Assembly (NCBI RefSeq): GCF_025813715.1
Contig: NZ_CP107532.1
Span: 3,178,001 to 3,242,000 of the forward strand
Source: Methylobacterium sp. FF17
Lineage (GTDB): Bacteria; Pseudomonadota; Alphaproteobacteria; Rhizobiales; Beijerinckiaceae
Direction of reading: 5' to 3'
Length of the DNA: 64,000 bases
The translations under genes and the position numbers were made by a program. The notes beneath the pieces are model-generated. The model had not been told where the DNA came from. It saw only the letters and a list, made by a program, of their open reading frames with translations, and did no database searches. Shown in pieces: positions 33,863 through 42,995 of the stretch. Position 1 is the first letter of the stretch. Each line of letters starts with the position of its first letter.

Positions 33863-35353
33863 TCAGGCCGCCGCCAGGGGTTTCGACACGTCCTCCAGCG
33901 ACTTGCCCTCTGCGGCCGTGCCGAAGAGTCCGCCCACCACGGCCGCCACCGCCATCAGCCCGGCGCCGATGAGGTAGCCGATCAGTACGTTGTCGCGGGA
34001 GCCCGATTCCACCAGGGCCCCGAACAGGAGGGGCCCGGAGACACCGCCGATGCCGGTCCCGAGGGCGTAGAACACCGCGATGGCGAGCGCGCGGATTTCG
34101 AGGGGGAAGGTCTCGGCCACCGTGAGATAGGCGGCGCTCGCGGCGGCGGAGGCGAAGAAGAACACCACCATCCAGGCCGCCGTTTGGCCCACGGGGCCGA
34201 ACACCTCGATCTTGAACAGATAGCCGGTGACGGTGAGCAGGACCGCGGAGATGCCGTAGGTGAACGCGATCATAGGGCGGCGGCCCACCGTGTCGAACAG
34301 ACGCCCGAGGAGGAGCGGGCCGAGGAAGGAGCCCAGCGCGAAGGGCAGCAGGTACCAGCCGACATGGTCCCCCGGCACGCCGTAGAAGCGCTGCAGAACC
34401 AGGGCATAGGTGAAGAACAGGGCGTTGTAGAAGAAGGCCTGCGCGATCATCAGGGCCAGGCCCACCAGGGTCTGGCGCCGATGGCCGACCAGCATGGTGC
34501 CGAACACCTCCTTGAGCGGCGTATGGCTGCGGGTCCGGAGCTTCATGCGCTTGGCGTCGTCGATGGGCGGCAGGGTGTGCCCCTCGTCGATGAAGCGCTT
34601 CTCGATGCCCGAGACCACGCGGTCGGCTTCCGCCACGTAGCCATGGGTGGCGAGCCAGCGCGGGCTCTCGGGGATCCAGGTGCGCAGGAGCAGGATCACG
34701 AGGCCGATGCCGCCGCCCACGAAGAAGGCGATCCGCCAGCCCCAGGCCGGGTCGATCATGCCCGGGCGCAGCACCACGATGGAGAGGAAGGACCCCATCG
34801 CAGCTCCGATCCAGAACGAGCCGTTGATGACCAGATCCGTCCATCCGCGCACGCGGGCGGGGACCAGTTCCTGGATCGTCGAGTTGATGGCGGTGTATTC
34901 GCCACCGATTCCCGCGCCGGTGAGGAAGCGGAACAGGCAGAAGCTGTAGATGTCCCAGGACAGTCCCGTGGCGGCGGTGGCCGCGAGGTAGAGCGCCAGG
35001 GTGATGAAGAAGAGTTTCTTGCGCCCGATCCGGTCGGTGAGCCAGCCGAACCCGAGGGCCCCGGTGACCGCGCCGACGAGGTAGGAGCTTGCCGCGAGCC
35101 CGATATCGAACTCGGTGAAGCTCATCGGCTCGGCGCGCAGGGCCCCGACCAGGGAACCGGCCAGGGTGACCTCGAGCCCGTCGAGCACCCAGGTGATGCC
35201 GAGCGCCACGATGACGAGGACATGGAAGCGTCCCCAGGGCAGGCGGTCGAGACGGGCCGAGATGTCGGTGTCGATCACCGTCCCCATCGGCACCCGTTCG
35301 GGCGTCGTCGCGCCCGCCGCACCCTTCGCGTCGCCCAAGGCCCTGGTTGTCAT
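33863..35353 (-). CDS. MFS transporter, sugar-porter or metabolite:H+ symporter type
   Basis: A 496-residue integral inner-membrane protein with about 12 membrane segments. The MFS loop motif GWLTDRIGRKK follows the second segment, GRLFDTVGRRP repeats it in the second half, and WIPESPRWLATHG lies before the central loop. RFLTGAGIGGEYTAINSTI resembles metabolite:proton symporters. Substrate cannot be assigned. The start chosen is the ATG at 35353; the frame is open 138 bases further but without membrane or conserved features. No regulator is adjacent. Confidence 0.88.
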   Translation of the reverse strand: MTTRALGDAKGAAGATTPERVPMGTVIDTDISARLDRLPWGRFHVLVIVALGITWVLDGLEVTLAGSLVGALRAEPMSFTEFDIGLAASSYLVGAVTGALGFGWLTDRIGRKKLFFITLALYLAATAATGLSWDIYSFCLFRFLTGAGIGGEYTAINSTIQELVPARVRGWTDLVINGSFWIGAAMGSFLSIVVLRPGMIDPAWGWRIAFFVGGGIGLVILLLRTWIPESPRWLATHGYVAEADRVVSGIEKRFIDEGHTLPPIDDAKRMKLRTRSHTPLKEVFGTMLVGHRRQTLVGLALMIAQAFFYNALFFTYALVLQRFYGVPGDHVGWYLLPFALGSFLGPLLLGRLFDTVGRRPMIAFTYGISAVLLTVTGYLFKIEVFGPVGQTAAWMVVFFFASAAASAAYLTVAETFPLEIRALAIAVFYALGTGIGGVSGPLLFGALVESGSRDNVLIGYLIGAGLMAVAAVVGGLFGTAAEGKSLEDVSKPLAAA

Positions 35354-35484
35354 CGAATCCTCGTTAACCGTGCGCCACGCAAGCTGTTGGCAATCTCGCC
35401 GGACGGTCGCTTGTTCCGCCAAGCTTGGTGCGATGGTAAAATGCTTCGCGTTCGAGTGGGTGCGCCCTTCCGGACGCCGCCCCG

Positions 35485-35748
35485 ATGCCACGCCTGCTCG
35501 ACACGATCTTCCTTTTCACCGCGATTCTCGCCTCCTCCTGGCTCCTCGCCTTCGCGGTACTGGCCGGCATCGATACGAATTCGCGCCGGGACAGGGTCGC
35601 CGGATCCGTGTGGCGCCTGCGCTCGAGTCCCGACGGGCCGCTGCCGACGATCGAGGATCCGGCACTGCGGTTGAGGCTGGCCGAGGAGGTTCCGGAGGAA
35701 CGCCGCGTCGTCCGGGTGGTGTATCCGGGCCTGACCGGTCCGCGCTGA
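35485..35748 (+). CDS. Small membrane-anchored hypothetical protein
   Basis: An 87-residue frame with one N-terminal membrane helix (TIFLFTAILASSWLLAFAVLAG), then a polar tail with two Pro-rich stretches. No domain is recognised. It has an ATG start but no strong ribosome site. It sits between the divergent MFS start and the convergent oppC-like gene, 3 bases from the latter's stop. The clear helix and the tight fit between genes favour a real protein. Confidence 0.5.
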   Translation: MPRLLDTIFLFTAILASSWLLAFAVLAGIDTNSRRDRVAGSVWRLRSSPDGPLPTIEDPALRLRLAEEVPEERRVVRVVYPGLTGPR

Positions 35749-35751
35749 GCG

Positions 35752-36834
35752 TCAGCGCGTCTCCGAAAGCCGCGGATCGAGGGCGTCGGCGAGACCGTCG
35801 CCCAGGATGTTGAGGGCGACCAGGGTGGTCACGAGGAAGCCGGCCGGCGCGGCGAGCATCCAGGGCGCGGATTCGATGGCGCGGGAGCCCTCGGCGATCA
35901 GGGCGCCCCAGCTGGTTGACGGCTCCTGCACCCCGAGGCCCAGGAAGGAGAGGAAGCTTTCCAGCAGAATCACCTTCGGCACCAGCAGGGTCGCGGCGAC
36001 GGTGACGGGTCCGAGCGTGTTGGGCAGGATGTGCCGGCGCAGGATCGCGCCGGCGGAGAGGCCGAGCGCCTCGGCCGCGCGGACGAAGTCACGCTGGCGC
36101 AGCGACAGAGTCTGCGCCCGGACGATACGGGCCATGTCGAGCCACTCCACCGCCCCGATCGCCACGAGAATCAGCCCGATCCCGGCGCGGAAGAACACCA
36201 GTAGCAGGATGACGAAGAACACGAAGGGCAGGGCGTAAAGGACATCGACCAGGCGCATCATCACGGCGTCGATGCGCCCGCCGCAATAGCCCGCCACCGC
36301 CCCGTAGAGGACGCCGATGAGGAGCGCGACGCCGGTGGCGACGAGCCCGATGAGCAGGGAGACCCGTCCCGCCACGAGGCTGCGGCTGAGGAGGTCGCGC
36401 CCCAGCACGTCGGTGCCGAGCGGGAAGGTGAGCCGGCGCACGGGCGCCTCGACGACGAGGCGGCGCCCGTCCGCCTCCCGCGCCACGATGGTGGCTGGAC
36501 CGAACAGGTCGGAGCGGGGCAGGTAGCTCAAGGCACGCGGATCGATCGGCTGCGGCGCCGAGAGGGTGAGGTGCAGGATCGATCCCTCGACCCGGATCGC
36601 CTCCGGCGTGGCCCGCATCCGGAAGGCGAGACGCTCCACCGCCGGACCGATGGCGTCGGGGCCGGGATGGGGGCTGAACGAGGGCGCCATGCGGACGAGA
36701 TCGGGGTAGATCCGGCTCGGATCGTGTCCGGTCAGGCCGGGGCCGACGAGGCAGGCGAGGGCGATGCCGATGAGGACCAGCATCGCCGCCAGCGCCGGCC
36801 GGTTGCGCGCGAGGCGCGCGAGCGCGCGCTTCAC
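35752..36834 (-). CDS. Peptide/nickel-type ABC transporter permease (OppC/DppC-like)
   Basis: A 360-residue inner-membrane permease. It has an N-terminal helix, an unusually long periplasmic segment of about 110 residues between the first and second helices, then the BPD_transp_1 domain. That domain has GTDVLGRDLLSR and the ATPase-contact loop EALGLSAGAILRRHILPN. SFLGLGVQEPSTSWG is the OppC C-terminal signature. The GTG start overlaps the upstream oppB-like stop (GTGA). It is the last gene of the set; no ATPase gene (OppD/F) follows. Confidence 0.9.
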   Translation of the reverse strand: MKRALARLARNRPALAAMLVLIGIALACLVGPGLTGHDPSRIYPDLVRMAPSFSPHPGPDAIGPAVERLAFRMRATPEAIRVEGSILHLTLSAPQPIDPRALSYLPRSDLFGPATIVAREADGRRLVVEAPVRRLTFPLGTDVLGRDLLSRSLVAGRVSLLIGLVATGVALLIGVLYGAVAGYCGGRIDAVMMRLVDVLYALPFVFFVILLLVFFRAGIGLILVAIGAVEWLDMARIVRAQTLSLRQRDFVRAAEALGLSAGAILRRHILPNTLGPVTVAATLLVPKVILLESFLSFLGLGVQEPSTSWGALIAEGSRAIESAPWMLAAPAGFLVTTLVALNILGDGLADALDPRLSETR

Positions 36835-37754
36835 CGGGCCATCCGCAGGCGCGGATCGAGGAGACCGGAGAGCAGGTCCGAGAGGATGTTGAGGGCGATC
36901 ACGAACACGGCGACCAGGATCACCGTGCCCATCACGAGTGTGTAGTCGCGGTTCAGCGCGCCATCCACGAAGTAGCGGCCGATGCCCGGCAATCCGAAGA
37001 TGGTCTCGACCACCACCGAGCCCGTGAGCAGGCCGGCGGCGGTGGGGCCGAGGATCGCCAGAACCGGCAGGAGTGCGGCTCGCAGGGCATGTCGGGCGAT
37101 GCGGTAGGGTGGCAGTCCCATGGCGCGCTGGGTGCGGATGGGCTGGGCGGAGAGCACTTCGGCGAGCGAGGCGCGGGTGAGGCGGGCGAGCGCCCCGACC
37201 TGCGGCAGGGCCAGGGTGATCACCGGCAGCACCAGATGGGCCGGCGCGCCGCCTTCCCAACTCCCCACGGGCAACCATCGCAGGCTCAGGCCGAACACGA
37301 TCTGGAGCAGAGGGGCGACGACGAAGGTCGGCACCGCCAGGGCGACGCCCGCCGTCAGGCCGATGCCGCGGTCGATCGCGCCGCCGCGCCGGAAGGCCGC
37401 CAGCGTGCCGAGGCCGATGCCGAGCGCCAGGGCCAGCGCGAGCGCCAGGGCGCCCAGCGTCATCGAGACCGGCAGGCCGCGCGCGAACAGTTCGGCCACG
37501 GTGAGATCGCGGAACGAGAAGGACGGACCGAAATCCCCGGTCGCGAGGGCGCCGAGGTAGCGCAGATATTGCACCCCAAGCGGCTGATCGAGGCCGTAGA
37601 CCCGCGCGAGGTTGGCCATGGCGGCCGGCGGCAGGGGGCGCTCGAGGTCGAAGGGTCCGCCCGGCGCCAGGCGGATGAGGAAGAAGCTCAGCGTCACCAC
37701 GGCGAACAGGGTTGGGATCGCCTGGAGCAGGCGGCGCAGGACGAAAGCGATCAC
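36831..37754 (-). CDS. Peptide/nickel-type ABC transporter permease (OppB/DppB-like)
   Basis: A 307-residue inner-membrane permease with six helices. Its N-terminus IAFVLRRLLQAIPTLFAVVTLSFFLIRLAPG is diagnostic of OppB-type subunits. The ATPase-contact loop RAMGLPPYRIARHALRAALLPV and VVETIFGLPGIGRYFVDG are conserved. It pairs with the downstream permease to form the channel. The GTG start overlaps the stop of the binding-protein gene by 4 bases. The frame is open far upstream inside that gene, which is a shadow. Confidence 0.9.
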   Translation of the reverse strand: MIAFVLRRLLQAIPTLFAVVTLSFFLIRLAPGGPFDLERPLPPAAMANLARVYGLDQPLGVQYLRYLGALATGDFGPSFSFRDLTVAELFARGLPVSMTLGALALALALALGIGLGTLAAFRRGGAIDRGIGLTAGVALAVPTFVVAPLLQIVFGLSLRWLPVGSWEGGAPAHLVLPVITLALPQVGALARLTRASLAEVLSAQPIRTQRAMGLPPYRIARHALRAALLPVLAILGPTAAGLLTGSVVVETIFGLPGIGRYFVDGALNRDYTLVMGTVILVAVFVIALNILSDLLSGLLDPRLRMAR

Positions 37755-39358
37755 GGGGCGAGCCTGAGAAAGCGGGTCGGCACGACGTTCCGGAGGTTCG
37801 GGTGATAGCCGACGAGGCGCGGGGCGATCAGCGCCTTCGTGCGGGTGTGCATCACGGGGATCCACGGCAGGTCCGTGACGATGATCGTCTCGGCCGCGAA
37901 CAGCAGGTCGGCGCGCGTCCCGAGTTCGCGCTCGGCGGCGGCCCGGCGCATTAGCGCATCGTAGGCCGGATTGGCGTAGCGGCCGGGGTTCAGCCCGTCG
38001 TTGCCGCCCTCCAAAAGGAACAGAAAGTTCTGTGGGTCCGAGTAATCGGCGATCCAGGACATGCGCGCCACGTCGAAGTCGCCGCCGTCGCGCAGGTAGG
38101 CGAAGTGGGTCTTGGCATCGGTGTAGACGAAGCGGGTCTCGACGCCGATGCCACGCCACATCTCGGCGATGGCGAGTGCGGTGTTGCGGTTGTTGTCGCT
38201 GACGTTGAAGCGGTATTCCACCCGCAGGGGCCGCGGTCCCTCGGTGAAGCCGGCGGCGGCCAGGAGCGCGCGGGCCTCGTCCTCCCGGTCGATGGGCAGG
38301 GCGTCGCGCCCGGCGAGTTCCGGCGGGGGCCGGGCGTTGTCGAGGCCGGGCGGACAGAGCGAGTAGGCCGGCATCATGGTCCCGCCCCAGAGCTTGTCCG
38401 CCAGGAACTCGCGGTCGATCACCAGGGAGAGGGCGCGGCGCACCCGGACATCGTCGAACGGCGCCTTGCTGGTGTTGAGCGACAACGCATAGAGGCCGAG
38501 TGCCGGCCCCAGCGCCACCTGACCGGGAAAGCGCGCCTTCAGGGAGGCGATCTGGTCGCCCGGCAGGTCGGCCAGGGAATCGATCTCGCCCGCCGCGTAG
38601 CGCCGCACCGCGCTCGACAGGTCGGGCGTGGGCAGGAAGGCCACCCGCGGGATCGCGACATCGGCGGCCGCATAGAAACCGGGGTTGCGCTCGAGCGTGA
38701 TGCGGTCGTTCGGCACCACATCCCGCAAGCGATAGGGGCCGTTGGTGACGCTGTTGCCGGGCCGCGTGAAGGCGTCGCCGAACCGCGCCACGGTGGGTGG
38801 GTGCACGGGCAGGGAGGTCTGATGCGTCAGCAGTTCGAGCATGTACGGCGTCGGCTGCTCGAGGGTCAGCACGAGGCGCCGGGCCTCGGGCGCCGCGACC
38901 CCGAGGGCATCGGGTGGCATCGTGCCCTGGTTCACCGCGCGGGCGTTCTTCAGCGGGAACAGCACCTCGGCGTATTTCGCCGCCGTGACGGGGGAAAGGA
39001 TGCGCCGGAGGGCGAAGACGAAATCGGCGGCGACGACCGGATCGCCGTTGGACCAGCGGCCGTCCTCGCGCAGGGTGAACTCGTAGGTCAGGCCGTCGTC
39101 GGAGATCGTCCAGTGCGTGGCGGCGCCGGGGATCAGGGCGCCGCAATAGTCGTAGGTGAGCAGGCCCTCGTAGAGGTCGCGCAGGATATGCGCCTCGGCC
39201 ACGGTGGAGGACTTGTGCGGGTCCAGGGTCTCCGGGTCCGCATCGTTGCCGCGCCGGTAGAGGTCGGCGGGGGCTGCGTCCACCGGTCCGGCGAGCGCAC
39301 TCGTCAGGGCGGCCGCGCCCCCCATCAGGCAATGGCGCCGATGCGGGCGTGCCGTCAC
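37751..39358 (-). CDS. Peptide ABC transporter substrate-binding protein (SBP family 5)
   Basis: A 535-residue periplasmic binding protein. A signal peptide (LMGGAAALTSALAGPVDA) is followed by the OppA fold: NDADPETLDPHKSST, LRDLYEGLLTYD, GRWSNGDPVVAADF, NTSKAPFDDVRVRRALSL and WIADYSDPQNFLF. It would deliver oligopeptides, perhaps murein peptides, to the two permeases encoded downstream. Both junctions in the operon are 4-bp GTGA overlaps. It starts just after the GlcG-like gene stop (1-base gap), so that gene probably leads the operon. Confidence 0.9.
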   Translation of the reverse strand: MTARPHRRHCLMGGAAALTSALAGPVDAAPADLYRRGNDADPETLDPHKSSTVAEAHILRDLYEGLLTYDYCGALIPGAATHWTISDDGLTYEFTLREDGRWSNGDPVVAADFVFALRRILSPVTAAKYAEVLFPLKNARAVNQGTMPPDALGVAAPEARRLVLTLEQPTPYMLELLTHQTSLPVHPPTVARFGDAFTRPGNSVTNGPYRLRDVVPNDRITLERNPGFYAAADVAIPRVAFLPTPDLSSAVRRYAAGEIDSLADLPGDQIASLKARFPGQVALGPALGLYALSLNTSKAPFDDVRVRRALSLVIDREFLADKLWGGTMMPAYSLCPPGLDNARPPPELAGRDALPIDREDEARALLAAAGFTEGPRPLRVEYRFNVSDNNRNTALAIAEMWRGIGVETRFVYTDAKTHFAYLRDGGDFDVARMSWIADYSDPQNFLFLLEGGNDGLNPGRYANPAYDALMRRAAAERELGTRADLLFAAETIIVTDLPWIPVMHTRTKALIAPRLVGYHPNLRNVVPTRFLRLAP

Positions 39359-39359
39359 C

Positions 39360-39794
39360 TCAGGCGCCGGTCTGCGCGGTGAGGCCCGCCGCCTCGATGC
39401 CGGCGACGGCGCAGCGTTCGTCGTTGTCGGAGGTGTCGCCCGAAACGCCGACCGCGCCGACCACCGCCCCGGCCTCGAGGATCAGCACGCCGCCCGGCAC
39501 CGGCACGAGGGCGGCCGGGCCGACGAGGTGGCTCACGGCCGCGGCGAAATAGGCCTGCTCCTCCGCGCGCTTGTGGATGGCGCGCCCGCCGAGTCCGAGG
39601 GCGAGGCAACCATTCGCCTTGCCCATCGCGACCTCGGCCCGGCGCAGCGAGGTGCCGTCCTCGGCGCCCAGCGCCTTCAGCGCCCCACGCGCATCGTAGA
39701 CGACCACGGCGAGGGGCTTCAGGTCGTGACCGCGCGCGGTCTCCAGGGCGGTGGCGACGATGGTCTGGGCGGCGGCGAGGGAAAGGTCTGGCAT
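39360..39794 (-). CDS. GlcG/HbpS family heme-binding-like protein
   Basis: A 144-residue protein of the HbpS/GlcG fold (DUF336). LSLAAAQTIVATALETARGHDLKPLAVVVYD is split over the first helices, RRAEVAMGKANGCL follows, and the end VPVPGGVLILEAGAVVGAVGVSGDT is the family signature. Members bind heme or small acids; the role here is unknown. It is directly upstream of the peptide importer with a 1-base gap, suggesting co-transcription. No signal peptide is seen, so it is probably cytoplasmic. Confidence 0.87.
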   Translation of the reverse strand: MPDLSLAAAQTIVATALETARGHDLKPLAVVVYDARGALKALGAEDGTSLRRAEVAMGKANGCLALGLGGRAIHKRAEEQAYFAAAVSHLVGPAALVPVPGGVLILEAGAVVGAVGVSGDTSDNDERCAVAGIEAAGLTAQTGA

Positions 39795-39863
39795 CGGTGC
39801 TCCGGGGTTTTCGTGAGCGGGCGTGCCCCTCGACTAACCCGGCGCGGCGCGAGCGACCAGGGG

Positions 39864-40850
39864 TCAGGGGGTGAGCCCGGCCAGGAACCTGTCGTAGCGC
39901 GCGGTCACGTCGGGCAGGCGCTCGAAATGCGGGAAGGCGCCGGTCTCCAGAACGTCGATCGTCCAGTCGGGCGCATCGTGGAATTCCTCCGCGTGCCGGT
40001 AATCGACGAAGTCGCCGCGCGTGCCGTGCACCATCCAGACCGGCAGGTCGAGGCGCGGATAGACCCGGCCCGTCTCCGTGGCGAAGAGGTGCCCGGCCAG
40101 GAACGAGAACGGCGCATGTTCGGCGCCGGGCTGGTGGGCGGACGCCTGATCGTACTCGAACAGGCCCTCGTCGATCTGGGGTGAGCCCCAGGTCTTCTCC
40201 AGGAAGAAGCGCATGCTGGGGCGGCTGACCAGCAGGTCGAACACGGCCCGGCTCCAGAGCGGAAAGCCCACCACCGCGCGGGCGGCGTCGCTGCCCTTCG
40301 GGCTGCGGCGCGCATAACGCCGGTCGAAACCCGTGGGGCTGATGAAGCCGAGGCTGCGGTAATCCTCACGGCGTTCCAGGGCCGCCCGCGCGAGGAACTC
40401 GGCCGACAGCGAGAGGGCCACCGCATCGACGCGTGACCCGCCGTGGCGGCGCCGGATCTCCGCGACCATGGCGTGGATCGCCGCCACCATCAGTTCCGGG
40501 GTGTAGACGCGGTCGCTCCGCTCGGAGAAGCCGAAGCCCGGCAGGTCCAGGGCGTAGACGGGCCGCGAGCGGGCATAGTGCCGGTAGAGGGGCCGGACCT
40601 CGTAGGCATTGGCCGCCGCGTTGACGGAGTGGATCAGCAGGAGCGGAACGCCTTCGGCCGCGTCGGAGCCGTAGAAGGCCAGGCCGCCGGCCTCGCTCCC
40701 GAGGCATTCCTGTCGGCCGGGGAGGGCGGGGTGCAGGCGTTGCCGGTGGTCGATGCCGTAGCGGCTGTAGGCGAGCCACGCGGCGGCGGCCCCGAAGGGG
40801 AGCAGCGCGAGCCCGGGGCCGAACCGGGATCGACGGGTGGCATCGGGCAT
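39864..40850 (-). CDS. Alpha/beta-fold hydrolase with N-terminal membrane anchor
   Basis: A 328-residue protein. One hydrophobic helix (residues about 12-27) precedes an alpha/beta hydrolase domain. PLLLIHSVNAAANAYE is the oxyanion region and YALDLPGFGFSERS the next strand. The nucleophile elbow reads ALSLSAEF instead of the usual GxSxG. The acid is probably in HGTRGDFVDY, and the His in GAFPHFE. The elbow is relaxed but keeps the Ser. The substrate is unknown. The gene stands 69 bases upstream of the GlcG-like gene on the same strand. Confidence 0.82.
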   Translation of the reverse strand: MPDATRRSRFGPGLALLPFGAAAAWLAYSRYGIDHRQRLHPALPGRQECLGSEAGGLAFYGSDAAEGVPLLLIHSVNAAANAYEVRPLYRHYARSRPVYALDLPGFGFSERSDRVYTPELMVAAIHAMVAEIRRRHGGSRVDAVALSLSAEFLARAALERREDYRSLGFISPTGFDRRYARRSPKGSDAARAVVGFPLWSRAVFDLLVSRPSMRFFLEKTWGSPQIDEGLFEYDQASAHQPGAEHAPFSFLAGHLFATETGRVYPRLDLPVWMVHGTRGDFVDYRHAEEFHDAPDWTIDVLETGAFPHFERLPDVTARYDRFLAGLTP

Positions 40851-40937
40851 CGCGGGTTCCCTTCAGCGTTGCGCTAAACCGGGAAACGCCTGCGCCCTCG
40901 GGAATGTTGCCCGCCCGCCTGCGCGACGCACCGCCGC

Positions 40938-42812
40938 TCAGGCGCCGGCGCCCTCGATCTCGCCGCTGAGTTCCAGCCACTCCTCCTCGGCCGCCTCCAG
41001 GGCGGCGGCCGCATCCGAGCGCATCTTGGCGAGTTCGCCCGCCTTGGCGGGGTTCGCCTGAAAGGCCGTGCCGTCGGCCAGCGCCGCGTCGATCTTGGCC
41101 ATGGCGTCGGTCAGCTTCTTCATCCGCGCCTCGACGCCCTCGAGCTTCTTGCGCAGGGGCGCCAGCGCCACGCGCCGGTCGGCGTTGGAGCGGCGCTCCA
41201 CGGCCTTGGCGCCGCCGGTCGAATCGGCGCTGCCCTTCTCGGCCTCGCGCTCGGGACCGGCCAGGACGAAGCGGCGGTAATCGTCCATGTCGCCGTCGAA
41301 CGCTTTGACGGATCCGTTCGAGACGAGCCAGAGCCGGTCGGCGCAGGCCTCCACCAGGAAGCGATCATGGCTGACCAGGATGACGGCGCCCTCGTAATCG
41401 TTGATCGCCTCCACCAGCGCCTGCCGGCTCTCGATGTCGAGGTGGTTGGTCGGCTCGTCCAGGATGAGGAGGTGCGGGCCCTTGAAGGCCGCCAGCCCCA
41501 TGAGCAGGCGTGCCTTCTCGCCACCGGAGAGCTGCGAGACCGGTGTCTCCGACTTCGTACCCGAGAAGCCGAGCCGGGCGGCAGCCGCGCGCGCCTTCGA
41601 TTCGGGAACGTCCGGCATCAGGTCGCGGACATGGGCATAGGCGCTCTCGGCCGGGCGCAGCTCGTCGAGCTGGTGCTGGGCGAAGTACGCGACCTCCATC
41701 TTGCCCGAGCGCCGAAGCTCGCCGCTCAAGGGGGGAAGGCGGCCGCCGATGAGCTTGCAGAAGGTCGACTTGCCGTTGCCGTTGGCCCCGAGCAGCGCCA
41801 CCCGGTCGTCGGGGGCGAGACTCAGGTTGAGGCCCGAGAGCACGATCCGGTCCGGATAGCCGGCCTGTACCCGCTCCATGGCGACGATGGGCGGCGAGAG
41901 CGGCCGCTCAGGGCTCGGCAGGCGGAAGGCCGGCACGTCGTCCTCGATCACCGAGGCGATGATCTCCATCTTGGCGAGCCGCTTGACCCGGGACTGGGCC
42001 TGGCGCGCCTTCGTGGCCTTGGCCTTGAAGCGGTCCACGAAGCTCTGGAGATGCGCGCGCTCAACATCCTGCTTGGCCTTGGCCTTGGCTTGGAGCACGC
42101 GCTTCTCGGCCACCTGCCGGGCGAAGGAGGTGTATCCGCCCCGGTAGATGCTGAGCTTGCCGCGATCGAGGTGGAGGATGTGGTCCACGCACTCGTCGAG
42201 CAGGTCGCGGTCGTGGCTGATGATGACGGCGGTGCGCGGGTAGCGCTCGAGGTAGTCGTAGAGCCAGATCGTGCCCTCGATGTCGAGGTAGTTGGTCGGC
42301 TCGTCCAGCAGCAGCAGGTCGGGTTCGGAGAACAGCACCGCGGCGAGGGCCACGCGCATGCGCCAGCCTCCGGAGAAGTCCGAGCAGGGGCGACCCTGCG
42401 CCTCTGCGTCGAAGCCGAGGCCGTGCAGGATCGCGGCCGCACGAGCCGGCGCCGAATGCGCCTCGATGTCCACCAGCCGGGTCTCGATCTCGGCCCGCCG
42501 GATCCCGTCGGCGTGCTCGGCCTCCGCCATCAGCCGGGCGCGCTCGGTGTCCGCCGCGAGGACGACCGCGTGCAGGGTCTCGGGACCCGCCGGCGCCTCC
42601 TGGGCCACCGCGCCGATGCGCATGCCCTTGGGCATCGAAACCGTGCCGCCCTCGGTGGGCAACTCGCCGAGGATCGCCTTGAACAAGGTGGTCTTGCCCG
42701 CGCCGTTGCGGCCGACCAGCCCGACGCGGGCGCGATCCGGGATCACGAAGGTGGCGCCGTCGAGGATCAGGCGCTCGCCGATGCGGTAGGTGAGGTCGTT
42801 GACGCGCAGCAT
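40938..42812 (-). CDS. ABC-F family ATPase (Uup/EttA-like translation factor)
   Basis: A 624-residue soluble protein with two ABC domains and no membrane segments. Walker A motifs are GRNGAGKTT (near residue 35) and GANGNGKST. The signatures are FSGGWRMRVALA and LSGGEKARLLM, and the Walker B motifs are LLLLDEPTNYLDIE and LLILDEPTNHLDIE. The linker between them is Lys/Ala/Arg-rich, and a Glu/Lys-rich C-terminal coiled coil follows, as in Uup. ABC-F proteins act on the ribosome. The frame is open 93 bases upstream, but MLRVNDLTY is the normal start. Confidence 0.93.
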   Translation of the reverse strand: MLRVNDLTYRIGERLILDGATFVIPDRARVGLVGRNGAGKTTLFKAILGELPTEGGTVSMPKGMRIGAVAQEAPAGPETLHAVVLAADTERARLMAEAEHADGIRRAEIETRLVDIEAHSAPARAAAILHGLGFDAEAQGRPCSDFSGGWRMRVALAAVLFSEPDLLLLDEPTNYLDIEGTIWLYDYLERYPRTAVIISHDRDLLDECVDHILHLDRGKLSIYRGGYTSFARQVAEKRVLQAKAKAKQDVERAHLQSFVDRFKAKATKARQAQSRVKRLAKMEIIASVIEDDVPAFRLPSPERPLSPPIVAMERVQAGYPDRIVLSGLNLSLAPDDRVALLGANGNGKSTFCKLIGGRLPPLSGELRRSGKMEVAYFAQHQLDELRPAESAYAHVRDLMPDVPESKARAAAARLGFSGTKSETPVSQLSGGEKARLLMGLAAFKGPHLLILDEPTNHLDIESRQALVEAINDYEGAVILVSHDRFLVEACADRLWLVSNGSVKAFDGDMDDYRRFVLAGPEREAEKGSADSTGGAKAVERRSNADRRVALAPLRKKLEGVEARMKKLTDAMAKIDAALADGTAFQANPAKAGELAKMRSDAAAALEAAEEEWLELSGEIEGAGA

Positions 42813-42995
42813 GCCGGGCTTTTGCGGGCAAGGCGGCCCAGTGGCAAGCGCCACGATCGGCGACCCGTTCGGTGGCGCTGGGAACGGTGTCGACAGCGCA
42901 TCCACGCCTATCGGCGGCGGAAGCGTTCACGCAGCTTGACCTAGCAGTTGCACAGCGTATCGATCAGGTCGACCATACGAGCGGAGGCAAAACGC

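Noticed and set aside
33542..35674. 710-residue plus-strand frame across tadA and the MFS gene
   Set aside because: It reads through tadA in another frame and antisense to the transporter, and its sequence is repetitive His/Arg/Glu/Gly without domains.
36831..39332. 833-residue frame that could suggest an OppA-OppB fusion
   Set aside because: The upstream two thirds is an out-of-frame reading of the binding-protein gene. The real permease starts at the GTG at 37754.
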